Source of the DNA: Tachypleus tridentatus
Taxonomy: Eukaryota > Arthropoda > Merostomata > Xiphosura > Limulidae
DNA: 64,000 nucleotides
NCBI RefSeq assembly: GCF_004210375.1
Contig: NC_134830.1
Span: 9,486,001-9,550,000, forward strand
Direction of reading: 5' to 3'
How positions within the stretch are numbered: position 1 is the stretch's first letter; each line of letters opens with the position of its first letter. Both the position numbers and the translations under genes were made by a program. Positions 48,101 through 62,497 of this stretch are shown one piece after another. The notes below the pieces were generated by a model. It worked only from the letters and a program-made list of their open reading frames with translations. It was not told where the DNA came from and ran no database searches.

Positions 48101-51100
48101 TACTTTAGGTCCTACAGGAGTTGTTGAACAAATACAATATATTAGTGTAACATGTAAATTTGTTATGCAGTTTAACACAAAAATCTTTGAAAGTTAAACA
48201 GTTAACTCTTCTTGGTAGTCATGCATAGGAAGTGTTGAAATCTTTTAAATATAGTCACAGTTCAGGATACTATTTAGCACAGACAGAGCCATAAAATATT
48301 TAGATACAAGAAATGCAAATACACTGATCAGTTATAAATTCAGTTATTCAAATTCAACCAACTTTGATGGAAAGATTTAAGCTTGTCACATCAGATTCTG
48401 ACTGAGGTAGTCCAACTACACAGACCAATTTTGTGATATAGGACTGCAGTGGGAGAATACTTCAAGATGACCTCTATGTTATAAAGCAATGTCAAAGTAA
48501 TTATTTGTACATGTGCACTCCCCCCCCCTTTAAGATATAATTACATATTATAAAGCCTAAACCTTAGCTTTATAATATGTAAAAAAATATTTGTACCTAA
48601 GCAAAAATGTGAAATGTTTAAAATACAGAATGCATCATAAAAACATTTTTACATTTAAGAAATTAAATCACCATCTCTGACCACACCTGGTGCCTCAGAG
48701 GCATTATTGTTAATGCCAACTTTGATTGTTTGGTTGTCAACTTGAATATCTGGGTCTTTGACCGAGTCTTTGGTAGTTTCTACAGCAGTCTGGTTTTCCC
48801 CCAGAACAATATCCCTGAAATATGCTTGTAACTGAAAGAATACAAAGTGTCACAGCTTAAACACAAGGAACAGTTTCTATAAATTATATTTACTACTCTT
48901 TAACATGTTATACTTTTAACCCTCTCACCCTAGCTACTATTTACCTCACAACATAAAGTTTTAGTGTCTGATATTCAGAATTTTATCAAACTATTTTTTG
49001 TTCACATTATACCAATTGGTGTCACATAAAATATTAGTTAATAATACATATTTTAATAGTATATATGTTTTATCCACAGCCCATCCATAAAATATAAGTA
49101 AATGTGAATACCCACTATAAAACCATTGTTCTTCAGACAAACCATAATTTCTGTGACCTTCAAAATTTTGTTTGGCAACAGAACTATCAAAAATAAAATC
49201 AAAAACCCCTACCACATCCTCCCTTTTAGAATTTGTTATTGATTCTTTCTCATATCTAATTACGTATTACCAATAGAAACCTGAAGTTTTCATATATTAA
49301 ATGACATACTGTATAACTTGTGTTCTGGACAGAAAATTGTCAGTTTTACTCAGAGTATAGACATCATTTCTTTGACAAAATTAATGATTAGCTTGGATGA
49401 ATTTATCACAACTTGTTGCACAGCTAGAAAACCAAACAAAATTGAGAGCGTTAGGGAAATTGCCTATTCTGTGTGCTATTAGTCTATGCTAGTAGGTGCA
49501 TTATTTAATTTAGTAAAAATTATTTAGTGCATTATGACTATTAGTATAAAAGAAAAGTAGAATTGAGTGTCTCTGACAATCAACAGCAAGATAAAAAAAA
49601 AAGATTTGGAAAGTTCTTTATTGCAAGTTTATTTGTAATTAAAAGAATAGCTAAAATGAAGAAATAGAGACATTTTAGGTTGGTTAAGATTAGGTAAAAT
49701 AAATAATAACATAGTAAACATGTTTCACAAAACATGTACACAATCAATTTGTAGTAGCTTGTGGGTAATGTACGTCGATAGCATAACATAAGCTGCATGT
49801 TCTCCGCATGTACAATTTAAAATGACACAGACAGTAGTTAGAGCTAAGCTGCATGTTCCCCAAGTGATGTACAATTTAAATTGGCACAAACAGTAGTTAT
49901 AGCAATCAAAGGGGGTAACAAAACAACAAACAGATGAATACTGTTACAAACTTAAAGCTATTTAGTATAAGTGAAGGTGGCTTCACGTTACACTCTGAAG
50001 TAACTCAGTAAAGAAAGAAAAGATAACTTATATTTTATTTTGTTGGTTACAAGGTCAGTCAGATTAACTGATCCTGATTCTGAACAGGGTAGACACAATT
50101 ATAGATAAAACATGAAGTTTTACTGAAAAAAAACATTTGAAATGTATTTGGGAGGCTTCAGAAACTAGAGAGAGTAGATCTGATATTTTGACACATGAAA
50201 AGTATTTTAACCTTAACATGAAAATCATTTTACAGATCAATTACTAAAAACAAATACTCAATGTTTCAGTTTATTAAAAATATTATATTTTAAATGATTT
50301 TTTTGTATGTGAAAGATAATGTTAACTGAAAAACTGCCACATTTGTGAAGATATACACACTATTTTGAACATTGGAAGTATTCAATCTATCACAATTTTA
50401 AACAAATACAAAGAAGTCATGGGGTTGGTCAAACTGACTAAGCCTGTGTTGAGAGTTAATTAACTGACTAGTTTATACCACAAAAATTCAAAAATATATT
50501 AATAATGAGTAACTGCTTTCAAAACAATTAGCTTTATCCCTAAAACAACTTACTCTCAAGACAAATATAAAAACAAGATGTTGCTCACTTAACCATTATC
50601 AGAATAATTAATCAACTGGGTTTAACTGTACAAGATGGATGATTTACAGTAATTTCATATATTTAAGTTTTCTGTTTTTACATCAGATACCCACATAAGA
50701 AAAATAAAAAACTTCTGAACAATAGTGATTGTCAATCTGTTCTCTGAATAGAAAGGATAAAAGTAAGATAAGAAAGGTGATTTTGTCTTCCAGCTTTTAA
50801 TTACTCCAAAAAAATAAAAGTCAAGCTACTCTGACTATGATTAATTTTTAAAGCTCTTTAACTCTCTCTACAGATTGCAAGTTTTTATATACAAAATATC
50901 CCAATTTTACCAAAATATTTTTTGATACCCTAAAAAATATATATCCATGAATATACCTAGTATCATGGGTATACCTAGTATCACGGGTATACCTAGTATC
51001 ATGGGTATACCTAGTATATTTTAAGTAGTCCCAGTGTAAAGTGATTTTCATGTTAAAATTAAAAACTTTTCTTCATCTTAAAAATCTCAAATTTCATTTG

Positions 51101-54100
51101 CACGATTTTAGAAATCTCTTAAATACATTAAATAAAGAAAGAATAAACATGAAAAATAAAGTTCTCACCCAAATATATTTTCTTTCTATTGACTGTCAAT
51201 GACACTTAACTGTGTCTTTTATTATACTAAGAATAGTATTACCCTAAATTATTTTTATTTAATTAAATAATACATCAAAGAACACAACTTTATAACACGC
51301 AAAAAGCAGATAATATCCCACAACTATCACAGTTTTTCTAACTTTCTAATTATGAGACAAAAGCCATTACAAATTTACTCAAACTGGTCATTATTTTTCC
51401 TGTAGAAACACTGCTTGTACTTGCAGTGAAATTAATAACTCTGTGTATAAAGAACAAAAGTAACATAATAAATAAAGATGAAAATTTTGGCTTTCTATTG
51501 ATTATAGATAATACAGAATTAAACATAAAAAATAACTGTTAACAACCCCAGAAAGTGATTTGACAGGTGGGTGTGGCAAGAGAGGTCTGATTTTGTTTGA
51601 TAGCTCTGTAACCACAGTTGAAGGCAATAAAAATTATGGTTTGTCTGATTTTTTTGTTACATTGAATTTTGTACGTATTGGAGACGGTGAATAAAGCAGA
51701 GGAGAGAGGATGTCTAGAGAAAATGTTACATTTCTCAGACTAGGGTAAAATTCAGTTTTATAAACACTACCTTATAAAATTAAGAACATAAAACTGGTAT
51801 ACCATTAAAATATGTATTAGTAGATAATGATTTTTATTATACTAATTAGTATAACACTTCAAAATCCTCAGGACAAGTGCAGTAAAGAATGCCCATGGTA
51901 AGAGGGTTAATGAAATGTAGTATAAATTGTTTGAAACATGTACTAACAAATCTTATTTTCTGTTTCAACATGGCTTTTCTGAAAGAACTAACTTGAAACA
52001 GTTATCATTTTCAAAACTTACAAGTTGCATTTTAAATAAAACTTCTAAAATGTAAGATCACACATGAATTATAGTTTGAATTAAAAGTTCAGCTACACAT
52101 TTCAGTGTACGTTTGTTCAATCCTTTCATAAACAGTGATTACCGTTAAACAAAGACAGTCTTCTGGTAATTAGCAATTTAAATATTTGAAGGACTTATTA
52201 CTGGTACAAATACTAAAAATAAGCACATATATATGTGCTGACATGTATTTTCAAGAAAAATTCTACATAAAAATGGAAAATATGTATAGTTATAGGAATT
52301 TTCAAACATGAATTTATACACAAGTTGGATTGAATGGCAACAGTGAAGGACTGTTTGAAATAAATTATAAAGTGTTCTAGTGAGAAATTAGTGACATTGG
52401 TTTACAGAATACAAAACAACAGTGCAAACATTGACAAATTCTTATAAACTCTCTCTCATGGAAGTAAAAAGAAATGCAACACACTTGTAGTATGTAAATT
52501 AACTAGAAATATGTAAAATGAAGTAGCAGTACTTCAGTAAAGAAGAATAGTTGCACATCTACAATCACAAAGAATGTATAACTTTGTAGGACAAAATAGA
52601 AGATATTAGGTTGACATTAAAACAAAACTTTAGATACAACTAGTGAATGTAAAGCACATATAAGGAGTCAAAATAACTAATTAAAATGTCCACAGAAAAG
52701 GAGACAGTTTTACAAATATTTTGAGAAAGTCAACAACAAAAAAAAGACATGTAATAATAATAATAAGTGATATAAATACTGAATATGAAGTTGATGGAAA
52801 CATAAAGAGTACTTTATGTAGACATAAATTCAGTAATGAAATATGAGGTACAAACAAGTTTTGCTTCCACAGTGACAAAATTTAGTGGTGGGCATTTGTA
52901 CAGCATATTAAAACTTCATTAATTTTTTAGATTAAGTGAGGAAGGACAGTTAACACTTCACTTTCATGAAAATACATTTCAAAGTTGTTCAAACTTCCTC
53001 TAAAATAAAGAAAACAAACTACGTTAATTCTACGTAACTTCTATCCTTAAGATGTTATAAATAAAGAAACCAACCCTTTGAACTCGTTCCTCATTCTTTA
53101 TTTCTGTTGATGAAGTTTCTTTGGTTGAAGAACTGTTCTTGACCATCAAGTACTGAGAAAAAACAGACATATGTATTGTATACAAATAATGCAAAGTAAT
53201 TCAGTTCAAACATCAACTCACTAATCAGACAAAATCACATCACAAGAACATTTTCCACCTCAAACAGGATATCAATATGCGTATTCTGCAGCATACGTGC
53301 CAGCATATAAAGATGAGGAGAAATAAAAACTTTTGCACTTTCCATTCAGTGGCTGAAGAGATACACTCACAGCAACAGAGCTATAAGTTATGATTTAATG
53401 ACAGTGACTACCATAAAAAAAGTAAATATTATTATCCCCACAAATCAATTAACAAATGCTGCTTACAGTGAGTATTTTGGTTCCTAGTACCATTAAACTA
53501 CCTGCTTATATCATTCTCTAGGGTGTATGAATTATTACAGATTAGAGTATCTTGAAGCATACAAGGTGGAGAGTTGAGACAATTAAATTACCAACTGTCT
53601 CAACTGCAAGTTCCAGCCTACTGCAGTTCTCTTAATGACTTATACAGAGAAGCTATGCCATTTACACATCAGTCTGCTCAGGTATGAATGAGTCAGGCTA
53701 GTGAGATATCTTGATGAATAAATCTGAAAGAAAATCTGCTAAATCAGCCCCATTTAGAAGTGAGAAACATCTTTATCCTAACAGAGACTGTTTATAGCAC
53801 TGAGCTTTGAAAGTGATAACTTTAAATAAAATTCCAGAACAGAAAAAAAAATCAAGTGGCAACAACAACTGTAACTCTGTATTCAGCAACACTAAATATC
53901 CTAACAATCCCACACATCAAAGATTAATTAATAACTAAATCTTACATAGTTAAGTCATCAGTAACTTGGATATGCTGCATTTCAGCACATTTCTGATACT
54001 ATAAATTAATACTATATACAACTTCTACCACACAACAATAATAATGCAGTATTACAGAAAGAATATTAAGGGTCTGGTGGACTGTGGACAGTAAATGGAC

Positions 54101-57100
54101 AGTCTTGTCCATTGACTCATTTCCACTTATTCATAGAGATAAATGTTTGAATAATTTGGAAGGCTGTTTTCATCCATGAAATCTTGAAGCTTGCAACACG
54201 GGAAGATGAGATTGAAAATGAAAGTAGACTCCTATAAGTGTTATGTAATGTTATTTAAACTTTGTAATGACATATTAGAAGCTGGATTAATTGAGTTGAC
54301 CATACTGTTAAATGAATTGCTGTAAAAACCAATGTTATACTGCATATATAAATAGCATTTTTGAGATATCTTTTATCTATCATCATCCAGCCCAATTCAG
54401 GGTCTATTACATGATCATTATAAAGTTTAGTCTAAGAATAAACACAAATAAATATCTTTAATATTGTCAATATATCTAAATGAGAATTAGAAAGAAACTT
54501 ACTGTTCATAACAGATGCAAGTAACTGGTCATGACCATGAAGTTTTCCAAACAATAACTAACAACTGACACAACCTCTTTCGAATAATTTCTAAACTTTT
54601 AAAGTTTTATCAACCAATAAACATTATAATATATAAACAACAGTAATTTTTCTGTGTGAAATAAAACTTGAAAATATATATATATATATTAAACAATAGA
54701 TAGTGCCAGTGTTATATTGGTATTTTTTACCCTGTCCAAGTTCCTAAAAATGTTCATATACATTTTTTTTCAATATTACAAGTTATACCTTTATGGGTCT
54801 GCTTTCAATCCTCTACTTTTTTGCCTTTGCCATTATAATTAATAAATTGCAGGTTCAGGTACTTTGCCATGTAAGAATATTTCTTCCAAAGATTTTTTTT
54901 CCCAATATGGTCAACTCTACACAACTTTACTGAGAAGTAAATTTGAACATAATGTCAAAACATATAAAAGTATAAATTTTAATAAAGGACCAATAGCAGA
55001 TGATGACAAATAAATATATAAAAATGATGCTCTTGGAAAAATACTAGGATGTGATACTGAAAGAATCCAATAAATCAATAACAGTGTAAGAGAACTTGTA
55101 TTATCTTTCTAGTGGGCAGGTAAAGATGGACTGTATCATAATATAAAATCATGGTTGAGTAATTTTGGTATGATGTTTCTTTAACAACCCCAGTAACCAA
55201 TAAAAGTCTTTCTAATTGTGACATTTTTACTCTTTCTTAGTAAAAATAAAAAAAATTCCAGGTAGTTAAAGTTATAAATTGATGCTAATTAGACTTTTCC
55301 AAGTTTCAGTCACATAGACTTACTAGGCTAAAAACCTTTAATATCTTCTTCATTTTACTCATTCTGCACAACTGAATTAAAATTCATGGTAATGGTAAAT
55401 GTGGCCCTTAGAGATTATGATATTACAGATTTGTAAATGTGGGCCTTAGAGATTATGATATTACAGATTTGTAAATGTGGTCCTTAGAGATTATGATATT
55501 ACAGATTTGTAAATGTGGTCCTTAGAGATTATGATATTACAGATTTGTAAATGTGGCCCTTAGAGATTATGATATTACAAATTTGTAAATGTGGTCCTTA
55601 GAGATTATGATATTACAGATTTGTAAATGTGGTCCTTAGAGATTATGATATTACAGATTTGTAAATGTGGCCCTTAGAGATTATGATATTACAGATTTGT
55701 AAATGTGGTCCTTAGAGATTATGATATTACAGATTTGTAAATGTGGTCCTTAGAGATTATGATATTACAGATTTGTAAATGTGGCCCTTAGAGATTATGA
55801 TATTACAAATTTGTAAATGTGGTCCTTAGAGATTATGATATTACAGATTTGTAAATGTGGTCCTTAGAGATTATGATATTACAGATTTGTAAATGTGGCC
55901 CTTAGAGATTATGATATTACAGATTTGTAAATGTGGCTCTTGGAGATTATGATATTACAAATTTGTAAATGTGGTCCTTGGAGATTATGATATTACAAAT
56001 TTGTAAATGTGGTCCTTGGAGATTATGATATTACAGATTTGTAAATGTGGCCCTTGGAGATTATGATATTACAGATTTGTAAATGTGGCCCTTGGAGATT
56101 ATGATATTACAGATTTGTAAATGTGTGGATTATGATATTACAGATTTGTAAATGTGGCCCTTGGAGATTATGATATTACAGATTTGTAAATGTGGCCCTT
56201 GGAGATTATGATATTACAGATTTGTAAATGTGGTCCTTAGAGATTATGATATTACAGATTTGTAAATGTGGTCCTTAGAGATTATGATATTACAGATTTG
56301 TAAATGTGGTCTTTAGAGATTATGATATTACAGATTTGTTTTCTTTTCACCAAAATAAAATTAAGAATTTGATGTGACAACATAGAGCTGTGATCTGTTC
56401 TTTAATAATATCATAAAAAAAATCAATTTGAAAACATGTACAACCAAGCGAATTCTCTCATCTTAGAAACTGATGGTATGATTTTATATGAATATTTATG
56501 AAACAGTTTGGTTTGTTTCATATTACACTTTATCTCGCAAAAGTCTCCAATTTATTATGTTACGTACGTTATGTATCACAAGCTCAAACAGCCACAAATG
56601 TTAATTTAGAAGTTAATTAAATATTGATATGTATTACATTTATGATATTTACCAACAAGATTGATACAGACAATCTTCTTTCTTAACATATATATATATT
56701 ATCATGTACAAAAAACAATACAAATTATAATAACAGTTATTAAAAACAGTTATCACAGATAATGATTTCTACACAACAGTTTTACAAACTTGTAAACAAT
56801 ACTGAGACTTATATTTGGTCTAGAACTGAGTATTTTACTGACAGTCCAGGTCCATAACTAACAAATTAATTCTAAGCTTAAACTAGCGAGGTTGGTTGGT
56901 TGGCCCCATGTTACCAACATTTTACTCATGAAGATATTTAATGTTCTTGTAGAAATACTAATACCACAAGTTAATTTCCTGAAGTTGAATGGTTTGTAAC
57001 ATTCAAAATCTACAAACGTTCCTGATCAAATTCTGTAGTTTTCCAATTAATAAGTGTTAATTACAATGACAGCTTCAGAGGCTTATAGTATACTAGATGT

Positions 57101-60100
57101 AGCTGACCAATAATACTAATAACTGCATTAGTTTTATATACCAACCACGCAAGATTCTTGAATGTTCAACAATATTCAAAAACATGTAAACCACATATTG
57201 CTGATTTTTACTCTCAAGAATGTTCTACAAGTTTAGAGAAAAGGAGGGTCTTGTGCAACACACATCCAACAACATATGTCACATTGAAACACATGTAGGT
57301 ATTAAAATAAATGTACATTGGAGGGACTTGTGCAATACACATCCAACAATATATGTCACATTGAAACACATGTAGGTATTAAAATAAATGTACATTCATT
57401 ACAGAATCTACTCACATACAATTAGAAACTGACAAACGTCAGTAAGTTCAGTGTTTGTATTTTTACAAGACTGTTATTATACTTTTTATTTATATGTAGT
57501 CTTGTGCAACTATAAAATATCCCCAATATGATGACAGACACAATTGTTTTACATGAAATATTAGTTAAAGGATGTTTGTTTTGTATATCTATCATTATAA
57601 TGCAATTCATTTTTACAAAATATATTAATAATATATATATATTATATACAAAACTGATTTATCTATCAATAAAAATAAGTCAGATTTTTAAATTCCAGTT
57701 ACTTAAACTTTAGTTACCTACGAAATTATAAAAAATCACTGTCTAGTTTAGCTAAGTCATGTAAACCCACCCGTTCATATGGTGTTATTAGGGTGTTTAT
57801 TCCTACAATACTGTACATCTTTCCTTCTTTCTTTCTAGATGTGCCTTTCAAGTCAGAGTCTTCCTGCATTAAACAGAGAAGTAGTTGATCAAACTAGGAA
57901 AACTTACAAGTAATTTTATAAACAAATTCTTCAAATAATAAATTAAATTTTAATGTTTTTATTACAGAAAGTTTATGATGTTGTTCTTCTATAAACTTTC
58001 ACAGTTTTTTATATCCAAGTTTCATTTGATTTTTAAATTACTCAGCTATAAAAAGTTCAGTGTTACTGTAATAGAAAAGCTTTCATTTTGATTTTTAAAT
58101 TACTCAGCTATAGAAAGTTCAGTGTTACTGTAATAGAAAAGCTTTCATTTTGATTTTTAAATTACTCAACTACAGAAAGTTCAGTGTTACTTTTAAAGAA
58201 AAGCTTTCATTTTGATTTTTAAATTACTCAGCTATAGAAAGTTCAGTGTTACAGTAAAAGAAAAGCTTTCATTTTGATTTTTAAATTACTCAGCTATAGA
58301 AAGTTCAGGGTTACTGTAAAAGAAAAGCATTTTGATTTTTAAATTACTCAGCTACAGAAAGTTCAGTGTTACTGTAAAAGAAAAGCATTTTGATTTTTAA
58401 ATTACTCAGCTACAGAAAGTTCAGCATTATTGTAAAATAAAAGCTTTCATTTTGATATTTAAATTACTCAGCTATAGAAAGTTCAGTGTTACTGTAAAAG
58501 AAAAGCTTTCATTTTGATTTTTAAATTACTCAGCTATAGAAAGTTCAGTGTTACTGTAAAAGAAAAGCTTTCATTTTTATTTTTAAATTACTCAGCTACA
58601 GAAAGTTCAGTGTTACTGTAAAAGAAAAGCTTTCATTTTAATTTTTAAATTACTCAGCTATAGAGAGTTCAGTGTTACTGTAAAAGAAAAGCAAGTAAGC
58701 CTACTAAAAGTTTTACATTTTTTAATTTAAATAATACTGACTGAAATACTGTACAGGTATAACTGCACCACTGTGCAAAAACTGTATGATGCCGATGAAG
58801 GCATAAGGCCAAGGTGTGACCTCTAATACTGGGAGCGTAACAAAAACATTTTGTAACACACGAGGGTAGCAGTTATTGCAAAATTAATATCTATTACAGT
58901 GTTACTCGATTTCTGTCTGTCCCAAAAATACACTTACTAGTTACATGCACATAAGCAAGCACTTCATTTTATTAAATTTAAACAAAACACATACATATAT
59001 ACTTTAGTAGATGTATGTACAACAACACATTCAAAGTTTATCAGCCATTTTAAAAAGATCTAACATTAGGTAATACAATAATGTTAAGTTTATTTATTGA
59101 TAGTATTAGGTACAATAAAGTTTAGTCCTGACTAAACTAAAGCAAAAAACATTCATAAGTTATACAGTGTTAATTTATTTCTTCATCAAATATAGGCCAT
59201 ACTTAACAAAGACTAACTAATGTCAGGCCTAAGATAAGAATAAAAAATTTTGCATCCACTGTACTTTACACGTGATATAAATACATAGTTGATGATGTTG
59301 AACCACCATATCAATCTTTATGTGATATAAATATATGGTTGATGTTGTTTAACCACCATATCAAACTTTCTTTTTTTCACCACATCTATAACCAGGCGTA
59401 TTCTTTCCTAACGAGAAAGTACTTGTCAAAGAATTTGGAAGGAAATAGTTCTAGCACATTCAATACTACATATATGTTGGTTAGTCAAGTTCAACACCAA
59501 AATCAAATACCCAGGAACCAACATCCAGATAATGGTAGGAGGGAGGGTTCCTAACCAAAGATGAGAAATGTTTGGGAAAACCTAATGGATGTATCCCATG
59601 GCATAGAATGGCTAGGATGCACTAGATCTTACTCAGTGGGTCAACTCCAGTCCAAAACCAGGCAGCACTGGATATTTATCTTCCATTCCACAGAAGAAAA
59701 AGTGCCCCTACAGTGTTTACCTCAAGCCTATGAGACAAAAAGATAAAATGTTCTGCTCAATCTATCTCAATCTATCTATGACTAAGTTTGTACATGTGCA
59801 CAAACTCTCAAACAACACCAGCCACTAGAGAACCAAACATCTGAGTGATATTAGGTAGAAGAGTGCTTATATAATGGTTCACTCAAATGCAAATAATATA
59901 TATATATTATATACAAAACTGATTTATCTATCAATAAAAATAAGTCAGATTTTTTAAATTCCAGTTACTTAAACTTTAGTTACCTACGAAATTATAAAAA
60001 ATCACGGTCTAGTTTAGCTAAGTCATGTAAACCCACCTGTTCATATGGTGTTATTAGGGTGTTTATTCCTACAATACTGTACATCTTTCCTTCTTTCTTT

Positions 60101-62462
60101 CTAGATGTGCTTTTCAAGTCAGAGTCTTCCTGTATTCAAACAGAGAAGTAGTTGATCAAACTAGGAAAACTTACAAGTAATTTTATAAACAAATTCTTCA
60201 AATAATAAATTAAATTTTAATGTTTTTATTACAGAAAGTTTATGATGTTGTTCTTCTATAAACTTTCACAGTTTTTTATATCCAAGTTTCATTTGATTTT
60301 TAAATTACTCAGCTATAAAAAGTTCAGTTACTGTAAAAGAAAAGCTTTGATTTTGATTTTTAAATTACTCAGCTATAGAAAGTTCAGGGTTACTGTAAAA
60401 GAAAAGCTTTCATTTTGATTTTTAAATTACTCAGCTATAGAAAGTTCAGTGTTACTGTAAAAGAAAAGCTTTCATTTTGATTTTTAAATTACTCAGCTAC
60501 AGAAAGTTCAGTGTTACTGTAAAAGAAAAGCTTTCATTTTGATTTTTAAATTACTCAGCTATAGAAAGTTCAGTGTTACAGTAAAAGAAAAGCTTTCATT
60601 TTGATTTTTAAATTACTCAGCTATAGAAAGTTCAGGGTTACTGTAAAAGAAAAGCATTTTGATTTTTAAATTACTCAGCTACAGAAAGTTCAGTGTTACT
60701 GTAAAAGAAAAGCATTTTGATTTTTAAATTACTCAGCTACAGAAAGTTCAGTATTACTGTAAAATAAAAGCTTTCATTTTGATATTTAAATTACTCAGCT
60801 ATAGAAAGTTCAGTGTTACTGTAAAAGAAAAGCTTTCATTTTGATTTTTAAATTACTCAGCTATAGAAAGTTCAGTGTTACTGTAAAAGAAAAGCTTTCA
60901 TTTTGATTTTTAAATTACTCAGCTACAGAAAGTTCAGTGTTACTGTAAAAGAAAAGCTTTCATTTTGATTTTTAAATTACTCAGCTATGGAGAGTTCAGT
61001 GTTACTGTAAAAGAAAAGCAAGTAAGCCTACTGAAAGTTTTACATTTTTTAATTTAAATAATACTGACTGAAATACTGTACAGGTATAACTGCACCACTG
61101 TGCAAAAACTGTATGATGCCGATGAAGGCATAAGGCCAAGGTGTGACGTCTAATACTGGGAGCGTAACAAAAACATTTTGTAACACACGAGGGTAGCAGT
61201 TATTGCAAAATTAATATCTATTACAGTGTTACTCAATTTCTGTCTGTCCCAAAAATACACTTACTAGTTACATGCACATAAGCAAGCACTTCATTTTATT
61301 AAATTTAAACAAAACACATACATATATACTTTAGTAGATGTATGTACAACAACACATTCAAAGTTTATCAGCCATTTTAAAAAGATCTAACATTAGATAA
61401 TACAATAATGTTAAGTTTATTTATTGATAGTATTAGGTACAATAAAGTTTATTCCTGACTAAACTAAAGCAAAAAACATTCATAAGTTATACAGTGTTAA
61501 TTTATTTCTTCATCAAATATAGGCCATACTTAACAAAGACTAACTAATGTCAGGCCTAAGATAAGAATAAAAAATTTTGCATCCACTGTACTTTACACGT
61601 GATATAAATACATGGTTGATGATGTTGAACCACCATATCAATCTTTATGTGATATAAATATATGGTTGATGTTGTTTAACCACCATATCAAACTTTCTTT
61701 TATGTAAAATAATTTCTTTAAATTAAATAAGCTTAAAGCACAAGCTTCCTGTTAATTCAAAGTAACTGATAAGAAACATTTAATAAACTTATTATGAATT
61801 ACTCATAAAAAATGAATAAAATTAACCCTGTTTCTATTTTGTAAACCATGTTGGTTGATTATTTCCCTGCCTAGAGTAAATTTCAAACAATATTTGCAAG
61901 TTGACACTTTATACAATGTTGAATATTCTTAAGGAACCCAAGGTTAATGAATGAAAGTTGCTGGATTCTTTCTCAAAAACCCCTGTTTTCCTCAAGATCA
62001 GTGAGACGTAGGGTTCTCAAGAATGAGATGACCTCGAAATCTTTAACTGTTGGTAGATGGAAAGCCAACTGCAAATGTTGTCTATGATTAAACTTTGTTA
62101 CAAATTTTATTTTAAATTATTACTTTCCCCATTAGTTGAAGAGTATTTCAGCTTGTAGTGTGATATAGCAGAAATTTTCTGATTAAAGTACAATTAATAA
62201 ATCTACACAAAAAGGACTAATGTTTAAGTACTCCAACAAGTAGTTCAACAAGATTTTACAGAAAGTCACAGAGAAGATGATATATAATATATGCTCTGTT
62301 TTGACTATATGTGTATCCTGAAGAAGCTTAATTAAAAATAATAATAATTAAAACAAATGTCTGTGTAATTGTAATATATTTTCTATCATTCACAACACCA
62401 CAAATTTTTAACACTCCTACGAAAAGACGTTTCTAGTCCTGATTTCTCCAAGCCCGTTCCCC

Positions 62463-62497
<35 letters not shown>

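Larger units (their letters stand above)
48832..53074. other. EXOSC10 intron with dispersed repeats
   Basis: Holds two copies of the unclassified ~1-kb repeat (48905-49830 and 51480-51911) and a ~20-bp microsatellite-like repeat GTATACCTAGTATCATGG (50947-51018). The rest is unrecognised. Confidence 0.5.
57627..59374. repeat. Segmental duplication, copy 1 (carries EXOSC10 exon E)
   Basis: Near identical to 59892-61701, from AATAATATATATATATTAT to CAAACTTTCTTTT. Contains exon E (57771-57863) and a ~62-bp minisatellite (58020-58692, ~11 units of CTCAGCTATAGAAAGTTCAG). Confidence 0.93.
59892..61701. repeat. Segmental duplication, copy 2 (carries EXOSC10 exon E')
   Basis: Offset 2265 bp from copy 1. 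Same order: exon, minisatellite, then the sequence around CCGATGAAGGCATAAGGCCA and the TATATGGTTGATGTTG end. Longer than copy 1 by ~60 bp, about one minisatellite unit. Confidence 0.93.

Noticed and set aside
55396-56338. Regular repeats as a CRISPR array
   Set aside because: Units are contiguous and the whole 38-bp unit repeats; there are no unique spacers and the genome is eukaryotic.
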